64,000 nucleotides of DNA from Flavonifractor sp. An92 (GCF_002159175.1 NZ_NFGZ01000012.1:1-64000), one strand, 5' to 3'; shown: positions 16,319 to 25,087, counted from the first letter of the stretch. The notes: generated by a model not told the origin, from the letters alone. Numbers and translations: made by a program.

Positions 16319-17920
16319 TTAGTGTTCCTCCGGTTTGGTCTGCCCCTCCAGCGGGAGGCGCAGGATGAATTCGGTGCTCCGCCCGAAGGTGGGGCGGGGG
16401 TTGAGCTCGATGGTGCCGCCGTGCTTCTCGATAATGCGCCGGGTGATGGCCAGACCCAGGCCGCTGCCCTTACCGGATCGGGCGTCGCTGCCCACCACAA
16501 AGGGCTCGAAGATGTACTTCGCCCGCTCGGGCGGGATGCCCGCGCCGTTGTCGGCCACCCGCAGCACCGCCTTGCCCTCCGCCACCTCCAGGTCGAAGAA
16601 AAGCACGGTGCCCAGGCGGTTGTGCCGCAGGGCGTTGGAGAGGAGGTTGTCCAGCACCCGGCGGAACTGCATCTCGTCCAGCTCGCAGGGCACCGGCCGC
16701 TCGGGGATGGACACCTCCAGCGTAAACCCGGCCAGGTCGACCTCGTCGTACTTGCCCGCCAGGTATTCCCGCAAAAATTCCCCCAGGTCGGTGCGCGCCT
16801 GCCGGAGAACGAACTCCGGGTGCTCCACCTTGCTGTACTCGTGGAAGGCGTTGACCAGCTCGGTGAGGGTCTCCGCCTTGGCCTGGATGGCCCGGAGATA
16901 CCGCTCCTGCTCCTGAGGGGGCACCTTGCCGTCGCAGATGGCATCGATGTACCCGGCGATGACGGTGATGGGGGTTTTCAGATCGTGGGAGATGTCGGCG
17001 ATGAGCTTCTGCCGCCCCTCGTCCAGGCGGCGGCGCTCCGCCTCGCTCTCGGCCAAGCGGTCGGAGAAGCGGTCGAAGCTCTCCCCGATGCGCCGGATCT
17101 CCCGGGTACCGCCGCAGTCCCCCACCCGCACCAGCCGTCCCTCAGTCTGGGAGGCCACGGCGTCATTGAGCCGCCGGAGGGGCCGGCCGATCTTCCGGCT
17201 CAGCCACCAGATGAAGGCCGCCGTGGTCAGCAGATAGAGGGGGACAAACAGGAGCCAGATCCGCCAGGACTCGTCGTAGCTGCGGAAATAGTCGGCGTCG
17301 CTGATGTACATCTCCCGGAAGAGAGCGGTACGGGTCTCTCCCGACTGGTCGGTGAAGTCCAGCCGGGTCACCTCGCTGCCCTCGTAGCGCCGCCCGGACA
17401 GCAGGGCATACTCCTCCGCCGTGTAGCCGGTGCGCCCGTCCCCCAGGCCGCCGAACACCACCTGGTAATCCTCGTCCAGGGCCATAACCTTCACCGCCTC
17501 CGATGCGCTCTCGGTGTAGGTGTGCAGCACCAGCAGATAGCGGGGCCCGCTCCCATTGCCCGCCACATCGTAGGAGTCGATGAGCCGGGTGGAGCCGTAG
17601 GCCCGGATGCAGGAGAGCTCCCCCGGGGTGTACCAGGCGTCAAAATCGTCCCGGGAGGCGTAGAGGAGCTTCCCCTCCCCGTCGTACACCGCCAGGGCCC
17701 CGTTGTCCCCCAGCAGGCGCTCCAGGCGCTGGTAGTCCCCCTCTTCCAGAGCGGAATCGGTGCGCACGCTCTCCCAGTCCACCGGGTAGTACAGCCGGTA
17801 GATGCGGTTGTTCCACAGCAGGAAGAGCCCCGCCGCGATGGTCAGCAGCGTCAGGGTAAAGAGGAGATAGTTCCGGGCCAGAAGGCCGAAAAGGCTCCCG
17901 CTCAATTGTTTATTTTTCAA
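16319..17920 (-). CDS. Two-component sensor histidine kinase
   Basis: 533 aa. Membrane helix 1 (about 12-35) and helix 2 (about 222-245) bracket an extracytoplasmic sensor domain of ~185 aa. A HAMP region (WWLSRKIGRPLRRLNDAV) follows, then the HisKA box DISHDLKTPITVIAGY with the phospho-His, and a HATPase domain with N (DNLLSNALRHN), G1 (VADNGAGIP) and G2 (GSGLGLAI) boxes. The start codon is TTG and overlaps the end of the response regulator gene by 11 bp. Kinase and regulator precede the ABC exporter genes on the same strand, so a function in sensing envelope stress or a transported compound is reasonable. Confidence 0.9.
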   Translation of the reverse strand: MKNKQLSGSLFGLLARNYLLFTLTLLTIAAGLFLLWNNRIYRLYYPVDWESVRTDSALEEGDYQRLERLLGDNGALAVYDGEGKLLYASRDDFDAWYTPGELSCIRAYGSTRLIDSYDVAGNGSGPRYLLVLHTYTESASEAVKVMALDEDYQVVFGGLGDGRTGYTAEEYALLSGRRYEGSEVTRLDFTDQSGETRTALFREMYISDADYFRSYDESWRIWLLFVPLYLLTTAAFIWWLSRKIGRPLRRLNDAVASQTEGRLVRVGDCGGTREIRRIGESFDRFSDRLAESEAERRRLDEGRQKLIADISHDLKTPITVIAGYIDAICDGKVPPQEQERYLRAIQAKAETLTELVNAFHEYSKVEHPEFVLRQARTDLGEFLREYLAGKYDEVDLAGFTLEVSIPERPVPCELDEMQFRRVLDNLLSNALRHNRLGTVLFFDLEVAEGKAVLRVADNGAGIPPERAKYIFEPFVVGSDARSGKGSGLGLAITRRIIEKHGGTIELNPRPTFGRSTEFILRLPLEGQTKPEEH

Positions 17921-18584
17921 GCTTGTACCCCAATCCCCGCACGGTGATGATGTAACGGGGGTTCTTCGGATCGTCCTCGATCTTCTCCCGCAGCTTGGAG
18001 ATGTGGACCATCATGGTGTTGTCGTCCCCCTCGAAATAGGTGCCGATGGCCCCCTCATAGAGCTGGATCTTGGTAAAGATCCGCCCCGGCGAGCGCATGA
18101 AGAGGGCCAGGATCTTGTACTCCATGGGGGTGAGGAGGATGGTCTGTCCCCCCTTGGTGAGCTGGAAGCTGGCGGTGTCCAGCGTCAGGTCCCGGACGGT
18201 GAGGGTGTCCCCCGCCGTGCGGGCCGCCCGGCGGAGCTGGGCCTTCACCCGGGCCACGATCTCCACCGGGTTGAAGGGCTTGGCGATGTAGTCGTCCGCC
18301 CCCAGATTCAGCCCCAGGATCTTGTCGTTGTCCTGGCTCTTGGCCGAGAGGATGAGGATGGGCACCTCGCTGAACTTCCGCAGGGCCCTCGTCAGCTCGA
18401 AGCCGTTCATCTGGGGCATCATCACATCCAGAATGGCCATGTCCGGCGTCTCCTCCCGGGCCAGCTCCAGCGCCCGGGCCCCGTTGTCGGCCTCCAGCAC
18501 CCGGTAGCCCTCGCCCTCCAGGTACAGCCGCAGCAGACCGCGGATGTCGGCGTCGTCCTCGGCGATCAAGATCACAGCGCTCAC
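17910..18584 (-). CDS. OmpR/PhoB-family response regulator
   Basis: 224 aa. A receiver domain (about 1-120) with acidic pocket EDD, phospho-acceptor Asp in AILDVMMPQMNGFEL and the conserved Lys in DDYIAKPF is joined to a winged-helix DNA-binding domain (about 130-224) with PMEYKILALFMRSPGRIFTK and VHISKLREKIEDDP. The start codon is GTG at 18584 after an AAGGGGG site. The gene is first in a two-gene unit with the kinase; the 181-bp gap to the divergent membrane-protein gene must hold its promoter. Confidence 0.92.
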   Translation of the reverse strand: MSAVILIAEDDADIRGLLRLYLEGEGYRVLEADNGARALELAREETPDMAILDVMMPQMNGFELTRALRKFSEVPILILSAKSQDNDKILGLNLGADDYIAKPFNPVEIVARVKAQLRRAARTAGDTLTVRDLTLDTASFQLTKGGQTILLTPMEYKILALFMRSPGRIFTKIQLYEGAIGTYFEGDDNTMMVHISKLREKIEDDPKNPRYIITVRGLGYKLEK

Positions 18585-18765
18585 AAGCAGCGCCCCCTTC
18601 CCTTTCTTGGTGGCCCCATTGTATCAGATTTTCCACACAGGGCAAAGGGCGTGTGGAAAAAAACCGTCTTTCTTTGCAAATATTAAGGTTCCATACAGTG
18701 TCTTTACAGAAGGAGGCGGTATCATAGAACCACAACCTGGCCGGACGGCGGAAAGGAGCGATCCC

Positions 18766-19458
18766 ATGTTTCAGATCCCCCATCTTCTGGTCCTCCTGGC
18801 AGCAGCACTGTCCACGGCGCTGACCGGCCTCTGGGCCGCTGAGGCCTCCCGGGCGCAGGTGGAGCAGGTCCTGAAGCTCTGTGTCGTTCTGGCCGTGTGC
18901 TTCGATCCGGTCTACTGGCTCTGGGAGCTGCGGCACTTCGGGCATATCAACCCCGCCACCACCCTGCCGCTGTATCTCTGCTCCCTCTTCTGGCTGCTCC
19001 TCCCCGTTGCGGTCTTTGCCCGCCGGGAGATCTTGCGCCAGATGGCCGCCGCCACCGTCTGCACCATCGGCCTGTTGGGCGGCGTGCTGGGGCTGATCTT
19101 CAATGTGTATCTCAACCAGTACCCCTTTTTCAGCTTCGTCCCGGTGCGCAGCCTGCTCTATCACCTTCTGATGGTGCTCACCGCCTGTATCCTGTGGGTC
19201 AGCGGCTACTACCGCCCCCAGCCCCGGGACCGCCTGCTGTGCTTCGTGCCGGTGGGTGCGCTGGTGGGGATCAGCCTGGTGCTCAACCGCCTGTTCGGCT
19301 GGGACTACTGCTACACCGCCGGCGGACCGGGCACCCCCTTTGAGCGCCTGAGCGCCGTGCTCCCCCGGGGTCTTTTCCTGGTGGTGCTGTATGGCGGGCT
19401 TCTGCTCCTCATCCAGGTGCTCTTCTACCGCCCCTTCCTGCGGCGGCGTTTCTTCTGA
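18766..19458 (+). CDS. YwaF/TIGR02206-type integral membrane protein
   Basis: 230 aa with about seven hydrophobic segments. The pattern FDPVYWLWELRHFGHIN followed by LPLYLCSLFWLLLPV is characteristic of the YwaF (TMEM164-like) family of uncharacterised bacterial membrane proteins. A later block FNVYLNQYPFFSFVPVRSLLYHLLM also fits. ATG at 18766 follows GGAAAGGAG; upstream frame extension has no signal. It stands alone, divergent from the two-component system and closed by a strong terminator. Function unknown. Confidence 0.75.
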   Translation: MFQIPHLLVLLAAALSTALTGLWAAEASRAQVEQVLKLCVVLAVCFDPVYWLWELRHFGHINPATTLPLYLCSLFWLLLPVAVFARREILRQMAAATVCTIGLLGGVLGLIFNVYLNQYPFFSFVPVRSLLYHLLMVLTACILWVSGYYRPQPRDRLLCFVPVGALVGISLVLNRLFGWDYCYTAGGPGTPFERLSAVLPRGLFLVVLYGGLLLLIQVLFYRPFLRRRFF

Positions 19459-19529
19459 TACCGATCCACTCCGCTGTACCGGCGGCGGGGTGTTCTCCTC
19501 TTTTCATTCCCCCTCTCTTCTCACATGCG

Positions 19530-19565
19530 CACGAAGGGCCCTGCCAACTGGCAGGGCCCTTCGTG
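19530..19565. terminator. Strong bidirectional terminator
   Basis: Perfect 16-bp stem (19530-19545 with 19550-19565), loop AACT, followed by TTTGTTT. It ends the YwaF-type gene and, on the other strand, hydA. Confidence 0.88.
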
Positions 19566-19574
19566 TTTGTTTCG

Positions 19575-21296
19575 TTACCGCAGGAGATCCTGGCGGTTGA
19601 CATATTTAGTGTGGAGGAGCTTGTGGGCCAGGGGGCTGTTGGGCTCGCCCAGGTAGTTCTCATAGATCCAGGTGATGGCCGGGTTCTCATGGGACTGGCG
19701 GATGGGCAGGTCCTTCTCCGCCCGGTAGATGGCCTCCTTCCGGGCCTCCACCTTCTTCCACGTGCGGGGGGCATTGCCGCCGCCGCCGATGCAGCCGCCG
19801 GGGCAGGCCATGATCTCAATGAAGTGATAGGGGCTCTTGCCGGTGCGGATCTGGTCCAGCAGCTTCTTGGCGTTGGTCATGCCGTGGGCCACGGCCACCT
19901 TGACCACGGTGCCGTCCAGGTCCACCGCGGCCTCCTTCACGCCCTCAAAGCCCCGGACGGGCTCATACTCCAGGCGCTCCATGGGCCGGCCGGTGACCAC
20001 GGTGTGGACGGTGCGCAGGGCGGCCTCCATGACGCCGCCGGTGGCGCCGAAGATGAGGCCGGCGCCGCTGCCCAGGCCGAAGGGGTCGTCAAAGGGGGTT
20101 TCGGGGAGGTCCGAGAAGCAGATGCCGCCGGACTGGATCATCCGGGCCAGCTCCTGGACGGTGAGGGCGTAGTCCACGTCCTGATAGCCGCTGTCCTTCA
20201 TCTCAGAGCGCTTGCACTCGAACTTCTTGGCGGTACAGGGCATGATGGACACGCTGCAGATATCCTTGGGGTTAAGCCCCGCCCGCTCGGCGAAGCAGGT
20301 CTTGATGAGGGCGCCGAACATCTGCTGGGGGGACTTGGCGGTGGAGAGGTGGCGGGTGTACTCGGGGGCGTAGGTCTCGCAGTACTTCACCCACGCCGGG
20401 CAGCAGGAGGTGACCATGGGCAGGGGGCCCTCCCCCTTCAGGCGGCGGAGGAGCTCAGTGCCCTCCTCCATGATGGTCAGATCCGCCGAGAAGTCGGAGT
20501 CGAACACATAGTGGAAGCCCAGGCGCTTGAGGGCGGTGACCAGCCGGCCGGTGCTGACGGTGCCGGGCTCCTCGCCCAGGGCCTCGGCCAGGGTCACCCG
20601 CACCGACGGGGCCACCTGGACCACCAGGGTCTTGCCCACGGTGATCTGCTGGTAGATGTGGCCGGTGTCGTCGTGGATGGTGAGGGCGCCGGTGGGACAG
20701 ACCTGGACGCACTGGCCGCAGTTGATGCAGCTGGTGTCGGCCAACTTCTTCCCATAGGGGGTGGTGACGATGGTGTGGAAGCCCCGGTTCTCCTTGTCCA
20801 TGATGTGCAGGCCCTGGACCTTCTCGCAGGCCTCCACGCAGCGCATGCACAGGATGCACTTCTGGTGGTTGCGCCGGATGGAGGGGGAGCTGTTGTCCTC
20901 GGGGGTGGCGCGCAGCTCCAGGTCGTAGGAGATGGGCTTGTACATGCCCACATCCTGGGCCACCTTCTGGAGCTCGCACCGGCCGCTCTTCTGGCAGACC
21001 AGGCAGTTCTGGGGGTGGCGGGCGAAGATGAGGGACAGAATGTTCTTCCGGGCCAGCAGCACCTTGGGGGAGGCGGTGTGGACCACCATGCCCTCGGCCA
21101 CGGGGGTGGAGCAGGCGGTGGGCAGGAGGGTCTGGCCCTCCACCTCCACCACGCAGATGCGGCACACCGCCTTGACCTGCTGGTCCTCGTGGTAGCACAG
21201 GGTGGGGATGCTGATATTGGCCTGCCGGGCCGCGTCCAGGATGGTGGTCCCCTCCTCCACGCAGACGGCCTGGTGGTCGATGGTGAGATGGATCAT
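19575..21296 (-). CDS. hydA: [FeFe] hydrogenase catalytic subunit (group A, trimeric type)
   Basis: 573 aa. An N-terminal [2Fe-2S] domain (Cys34, 45, 48, 62) is followed by a His-Cys3 [4Fe-4S] site (His94, Cys98, 101, 107) and two CxxCxxC ferredoxin clusters (Cys147 onward and Cys190 onward). The H-cluster motifs TSCCPAWVKYCE (about 297-308), MPCTAKKFEC (about 352-361) and MACPGGCIGGGG (about 490-500) are intact, and the short C-terminal small-subunit tail is fused. The enzyme forms or uses H2, with electrons exchanged with NAD(H) and ferredoxin via HydB and HydC. ATG at 21296 follows AAGGAGG and overlaps the hydB stop by 4 bp. Confidence 0.95.
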   Translation of the reverse strand: MIHLTIDHQAVCVEEGTTILDAARQANISIPTLCYHEDQQVKAVCRICVVEVEGQTLLPTACSTPVAEGMVVHTASPKVLLARKNILSLIFARHPQNCLVCQKSGRCELQKVAQDVGMYKPISYDLELRATPEDNSSPSIRRNHQKCILCMRCVEACEKVQGLHIMDKENRGFHTIVTTPYGKKLADTSCINCGQCVQVCPTGALTIHDDTGHIYQQITVGKTLVVQVAPSVRVTLAEALGEEPGTVSTGRLVTALKRLGFHYVFDSDFSADLTIMEEGTELLRRLKGEGPLPMVTSCCPAWVKYCETYAPEYTRHLSTAKSPQQMFGALIKTCFAERAGLNPKDICSVSIMPCTAKKFECKRSEMKDSGYQDVDYALTVQELARMIQSGGICFSDLPETPFDDPFGLGSGAGLIFGATGGVMEAALRTVHTVVTGRPMERLEYEPVRGFEGVKEAAVDLDGTVVKVAVAHGMTNAKKLLDQIRTGKSPYHFIEIMACPGGCIGGGGNAPRTWKKVEARKEAIYRAEKDLPIRQSHENPAITWIYENYLGEPNSPLAHKLLHTKYVNRQDLLR

Positions 21297-22582
21297 TTCC
21301 GGTGGCCTCCTTCCTGAGCGCAGACGGGACAGAAGTCCTTGTCGATGTGGTGGAGATACACGTCGCGGAAGTTCTGGATGCCGGACAGCACCGGCACGGC
21401 GGTGGAGTGGCCCAGGCCGCACAGGGAGGTGGTGCGCAGGGTCCAGGCCAGGGACTCGATGCTCTCCAGGTCCCGGATGGTGCCGTGGCCCTCGCTGATG
21501 CGCCGCACCAGGTTATAGAGCTGGGTGCCGCCCTCCCGGCAGGGGGTACACTTGCCGCAGGACTCGTCCCGGAAGAAGTCCAGGTTGTTCAATACGATGT
21601 CCACCACGCAGTTGGAGTCGTCGATGACCAGGATCGTACCACAGCCCAGGCGGCCGCCGGAGGCGGACACCGTGTCGATGTCCAGGGCCATGTCGATCTG
21701 GCTGGCGTTGATGATGGCGCCGGAGGTACCACCGGTCTGGACGGCCAGCAGCTCCCGCCCGTTGGGGATGCCGCCGCAGACGTCGTAGATGAGGTCCTTC
21801 AGGTTGACGCCCATGGGGAACTCAAAGATGCCCCGGCGGTTCACGTTGCCGCAGATGGTGAAGAGCTTGGTGCCGGGGCTGTTGTCGGTGCCGATGCTCC
21901 GGTACCAGTCGGCACCGTTCTTGAGGATGGGCGGGAGATTCGCCAGGGTCTCCACGTTGTTGAGCATGGTGGGCTTGCCGAAGAGGCCCTTCAGGCTGGG
22001 GAAGGGCGGGCGGAACCGGGGCTCGCCCCGCTTGCCCTCGATGGACTCGAACAAAGCGGTCTCCTCGCCGCAGACGTAGGCGCCCGCGCCGGAGCGGAAT
22101 TTGATTTCAAAGTCAAAGCCGGAGCCCAGAATGTCCTTGCCGATGTAGCCCAGCTTCTTGGAGCTGAGGAGGGCCTTCTCCAGGGTGGGCATCAGGTAGG
22201 AGTACTCGGCCCGCAGATAGATGAAGCCCACATGGGCGTCCACCGCCCGGGCGGCGATGGCCATGCCCTCGAAGATGGCGCAGGGGTCGCTGGAGAGGAG
22301 GATGCGGTCCTTGTTGGTGCCCGGCTCACCCTCGTCGGCGTTGCAGACGATGTAGCGCACCGGGTCGTCGGCGTGGTAGGTGAATTCCATCTTGCGGAAG
22401 GTGGGGAAGCCCGCGCCGCCCCGGCCCCGCAGTCCGGCCTTTTTCACCACTTCAATGATCTCCTCGGGGGACATGGCCAGGGCCTTGCGCAGGCCCTCAT
22501 AGCCGCCGGCGTCCACATAGTCCTGGGCCTCAGTGGCGCGGATCTTGCCCCGGTTCTTTAACAGCACATGCAGCTCTTCCAT
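21293..22582 (-). CDS. hydB: NuoF-like flavin/NADH subunit of the hydrogenase complex
   Basis: 429 aa. The NADH/FMN-binding motifs GRGGAGFPT and SGAGAYVCGEETAL and the [4Fe-4S] ligands CGKCTPCREG and SLCGLGHS are present. It is the size of NuoF of complex I and therefore shorter than the ~600-aa HydB of bifurcating hydrogenases: it lacks the N-terminal thioredoxin-like [2Fe-2S] domain and the full C-terminal two-cluster ferredoxin domain, leaving only a CPVC pair near the end. It overlaps hydC by one base and hydA by four. Electron bifurcation is likely by analogy but needs proof because of the missing domains. Confidence 0.92.
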   Translation of the reverse strand: MEELHVLLKNRGKIRATEAQDYVDAGGYEGLRKALAMSPEEIIEVVKKAGLRGRGGAGFPTFRKMEFTYHADDPVRYIVCNADEGEPGTNKDRILLSSDPCAIFEGMAIAARAVDAHVGFIYLRAEYSYLMPTLEKALLSSKKLGYIGKDILGSGFDFEIKFRSGAGAYVCGEETALFESIEGKRGEPRFRPPFPSLKGLFGKPTMLNNVETLANLPPILKNGADWYRSIGTDNSPGTKLFTICGNVNRRGIFEFPMGVNLKDLIYDVCGGIPNGRELLAVQTGGTSGAIINASQIDMALDIDTVSASGGRLGCGTILVIDDSNCVVDIVLNNLDFFRDESCGKCTPCREGGTQLYNLVRRISEGHGTIRDLESIESLAWTLRTTSLCGLGHSTAVPVLSGIQNFRDVYLHHIDKDFCPVCAQEGGHRK

Positions 22583-23085
22583 TACTCCACATCCTCCCGA
22601 ATATAGCGTTTGATGAGCTCACGGGCGCTCTCGGTGTTCAGATTGCCATAGGCGCGGTCGTTGATCATCACGGCGGGGGAGCTGTCGCACAGGCCCAGGC
22701 ACGGGCAGTACTCCAGGGTGAAACGCCCGTCGGGGGTGGTCTCTCCCATGCGGATGCCCAGCTGGTCCTCGATGGCCAGCACCACTTCCCGGGCGCCCCG
22801 GACATGGCAGGGGGCGCTCTTGCACATGCGCACGATGTACTTGCCCCGGGGCTTCACCGACAGCATGGCGTAAAAGGTGACGAAGCTGTACACCTGCGTC
22901 AGGGTGATGTTCATCTCCCGGGCGATGACCTGGGCCACCTCCTCGGAAAAGGCGGGGACGATCTTCTGGACCCGGGTGATGACCTTCATCAGCATCTCCG
23001 GCCGGTCCCGGTAGGGGGCGGCGATCTCCGCCACCTCCACCAGCAGGGAGGCCGGGGTCTTGTAACTGTACCGCTCTTGCTCCAT
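22582..23085 (-). CDS. hydC: NuoE-like [2Fe-2S] thioredoxin-fold subunit of the hydrogenase complex
   Basis: 167 aa. The four ligands of the single [2Fe-2S] cluster lie in MCKSAPCHVRG and YCPCLGLCDSSP, and ITLTQVYSFVTFYAMLS is the family's conserved helix. It carries electrons with HydB between NADH and hydrogenase. ATG at 23085 was chosen because AGGAGG ends 6 bp before it; two ATGs upstream (23091, 23100) either overlap or precede this site. First gene of hydCBA. Confidence 0.92.
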   Translation of the reverse strand: MEQERYSYKTPASLLVEVAEIAAPYRDRPEMLMKVITRVQKIVPAFSEEVAQVIAREMNITLTQVYSFVTFYAMLSVKPRGKYIVRMCKSAPCHVRGAREVVLAIEDQLGIRMGETTPDGRFTLEYCPCLGLCDSSPAVMINDRAYGNLNTESARELIKRYIREDVE

Positions 23086-23157
23086 GTTCATCCTCCTCAT
23101 GCGGCGCCCGCGGGGCGGGGCAGCTATATTAAACGCATCAGTTCACATCCAAGAACC

Positions 23158-23185
23158 ATTATACCAAGATATTCCCAGAATGCAA
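23158..23185 (-). promoter_or_regulatory. Sigma-A type promoter of hydCBA
   Basis: On the minus strand TTGCAT (23180-23185) and a perfect TATAAT (23158-23163) are separated by 16 bp; this predicts a leader of about 65 nt. Confidence 0.7.
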
Positions 23186-23216
23186 TACAGGGAGCAAAAG
23201 TAGTTTTTTTAACATA

Positions 23217-23235
23217 CAAGTTAGAAAAATAACAA
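23217..23235 (-). promoter_or_regulatory. Possible Rex-like operator upstream of hydCBA
   Basis: Minus strand TTGTTA-N6-TAACTTG partly matches the inverted repeat of the redox sensor Rex (TTGTTA ... TAACAA); the second half is imperfect. It lies about 30 bp upstream of the -35. Rex commonly controls NADH-linked fermentation genes in clostridia. Confidence 0.3.
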
Positions 23236-23249
23236 TATTCCGGGCGCAA

Positions 23250-23288
23250 AAACGCCGCCCCCTTCGATACCGGCAGGGGGCGGCGTTT
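23250..23288 (-). terminator. Terminator of the isomerase/aldolase operon
   Basis: Perfect 13-bp stem (23250-23262 with 23276-23288), 13-nt loop, with TTTTTGCG after it on the minus strand, directly behind the stop codon at 23292. Confidence 0.85.
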
Positions 23289-23291
23289 CCA

Positions 23292-24350
23292 TCATACGGT
23301 AAAATAGCGTTTCAGGTCCACAGGGGCAAAGATGCCCTTCTCGGTGACCACTCCGTCGCAGAGCTTGGGTGGCGTCACGTCGAAGGCGGGGTAATACCCC
23401 TTCACCCCGGGGAGGGTGGTGCGGGTCCCCAGGGCGTCCATGGCCAGGTCCGGGTCCCGCTCCTCGATGACCACCGAGGACAGGTCCGGGTGGCTGGGGT
23501 TGGGGGAGCCGGTGACCAGGTAGGGGATGCCCCAGTAGCGGGCGGCCAGGGCGATCTGGAAGGTACCCACCTTGTTGACAATGTGGCCGTCCAGGGTGAT
23601 GATATCGGCCGCCGAGGTGAAGAGGTCCACCCCCTTCTTCTCCATCACATAGGCGGGCATGTTGTCGGTGATGACCGTCACGTCGAAGCCCATGTCCCGG
23701 GCTACGCTGGCGGTGAGCCGGGCGCCCTGGAAATAGGGCCGGGTCTCAGGGCAAATCAGCTTCACGTCGCTCCCCCGCCGCCGCAGCTCCCGCAGGAGGG
23801 TGCCCACGATGGTCTCGGCGAAGCACTGGGTCATGATGGTGCCGTTGTGGGGAATCTGGTCGGCCAGATAGCCCGCCACGGCGGTGTAGCGGAGGTAGTT
23901 CTCATTGATCTGGGCCAGGGCGTTCCTCTGGAGGGCCTCCACCAAGGCGAGGCCGCTCTTCCCCTCCGCCAGAGCCTGCCGGGCCACGTTCAGCGCCCGC
24001 TCGGTGATCCGCCCCATCTTGGCGGCGGTGGTGGGCCGGGCGTGGGAGAGGGTGTAGGCCGCCTGCTCCAGGAAGGCGAGGACCTCCTCCTCCCCTCTGT
24101 CCCGCACCTCCCAGGCCGCCAGAGCCATGCCCATGGCCGCGGCCAGGAAGGGCCCGCCGCTCTGGGTCACCATGTCGGCGATGGCCTGGGCCACCTCCTC
24201 GTGGCGGCGGCAGGTGACGTACTCCACCCGGATGGGGTAGATGCGTCGGTCCAGGATGCGCACCGCGCCGTCCTCGTACCAGGCCACGTTCTCATAGCGC
24301 AGCAGGAAGCCGATGCCCTCATCGGCCCGCTCCAGTTTCATTTCTCCCAT
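23292..24350 (-). CDS. Sugar-1-phosphate aldose-ketose isomerase, MtnA/eIF2B-alpha-like
   Basis: 352 aa, the usual length for methylthioribose-1-phosphate isomerase. Catalytic landmarks are present: the Cys in TQCFAET, CPETRPYFQGARLTA and the Asp in TDNMPAY, followed by SAADIITLDGHIVNKVGT with the invariant NK pair. The reaction opens a 5-substituted ribose-1-phosphate to the ribulose-1-phosphate. The gene starts one base after the aldolase stop codon and faces a nucleoside phosphorylase, so it is better read as the isomerase of the DHAP shunt (5-deoxyribose or methylthioribose phosphate) than of the full methionine salvage pathway, whose other genes are absent here. Confidence 0.87.
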   Translation of the reverse strand: MGEMKLERADEGIGFLLRYENVAWYEDGAVRILDRRIYPIRVEYVTCRRHEEVAQAIADMVTQSGGPFLAAAMGMALAAWEVRDRGEEEVLAFLEQAAYTLSHARPTTAAKMGRITERALNVARQALAEGKSGLALVEALQRNALAQINENYLRYTAVAGYLADQIPHNGTIMTQCFAETIVGTLLRELRRRGSDVKLICPETRPYFQGARLTASVARDMGFDVTVITDNMPAYVMEKKGVDLFTSAADIITLDGHIVNKVGTFQIALAARYWGIPYLVTGSPNPSHPDLSSVVIEERDPDLAMDALGTRTTLPGVKGYYPAFDVTPPKLCDGVVTEKGIFAPVDLKRYFTV

Positions 24351-24351
24351 C

Positions 24352-24975
24352 TCAGCGCCCCCTCATGGCGGCAATGTCCGCCTCACTCATGGTGACGATG
24401 GGCCCGTGGCCCATGGCGATGGAACAGATCCGGGCCGCGTCCTCGATGTACACCGCCCGCAGGTGGGCCTGCTCCAGGTCCTTGCCGATGGCCAGCACGC
24501 CGTGGTTGGCCAGCAGGCACCCGTACCGCTCCTTCAGCACCGCCACCGCGCCGGTGCCCACCGCCTCGGTGCCGGGGAGGGCGAAGGGAGCCAGGGGCAC
24601 GTCGCCCCCCAGGAAGGGCACCATTTCAATCAGAATGGTGGGGATGCCGGTGTTGTTCACCGCAAAGGCAGTGGCATAGGGGCTGTGGGTGTGGACCACC
24701 GCGCCCACCTCGGGCTTCTCCCGATAGAGGGCCGCGTGCATCCGCCACTCGCTGGAGGGTTTATGGGGGCCCTCCAGGACGGTGCCGTCCAGCCGGAGGA
24801 CCATGATGTCCGCCTCCGTCATGGTCTCATAGGGAATCGAGGAGGGGGTAATGACCATCACGTCCTGCTCCGGGTCGTAGACGCTCAGGTTGCCGCTGGT
24901 ACCGGCAAAGAGATGCTCGGCATAGGACTGGCGGCTCCAGGCGCAGACCGCCTCCTTCATGGCCTGTACTGTCAT
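24352..24975 (-). CDS. Class II aldolase (fuculose-1-phosphate aldolase type)
   Basis: 207 aa. Substrate loop GTSGNLS (about 25-31), TPSSIPYE, catalytic Glu in SSEWRMHAALY, zinc ligands HTHSPYA and LLANHGVLAIG (third His) all match the AraD/FucA family. Expected reaction: 5-deoxyribulose-1-phosphate (or the methylthio analogue) to dihydroxyacetone phosphate plus acetaldehyde (or methylthioacetaldehyde). ATG at 24975 is eight bases after AAAGGA; ATG 24984 and upstream extensions sit on or before that site. It is the first gene of a two-gene unit with the isomerase. Confidence 0.88.
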   Translation of the reverse strand: MTVQAMKEAVCAWSRQSYAEHLFAGTSGNLSVYDPEQDVMVITPSSIPYETMTEADIMVLRLDGTVLEGPHKPSSEWRMHAALYREKPEVGAVVHTHSPYATAFAVNNTGIPTILIEMVPFLGGDVPLAPFALPGTEAVGTGAVAVLKERYGCLLANHGVLAIGKDLEQAHLRAVYIEDAARICSIAMGHGPIVTMSEADIAAMRGR

Positions 24976-25023
24976 GTGGTTCATCCTTTCTGTGTTCACG
25001 GCGGACCAGCGCCGCCGGATTTC

Positions 25024-25071
25024 TTGTCCTCTTCTCCTCTTTATGGTATCGTAAGATGGACCGCTTGACAA
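25024..25071. promoter_or_regulatory. Overlapping divergent promoters for the phosphorylase and the aldolase operon
   Basis: Plus strand: TTGTCC (25024-25029), 17 bp, TATCGT (25047-25052). Minus strand: TTGTCA (read from 25071 to 25066), 17 bp, TACCAT (25048 to 25043). The two -10 boxes overlap, so polymerase could use only one promoter at a time. Confidence 0.5.
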
Positions 25072-25087
25072 GAAGGAGGACGCCGTC

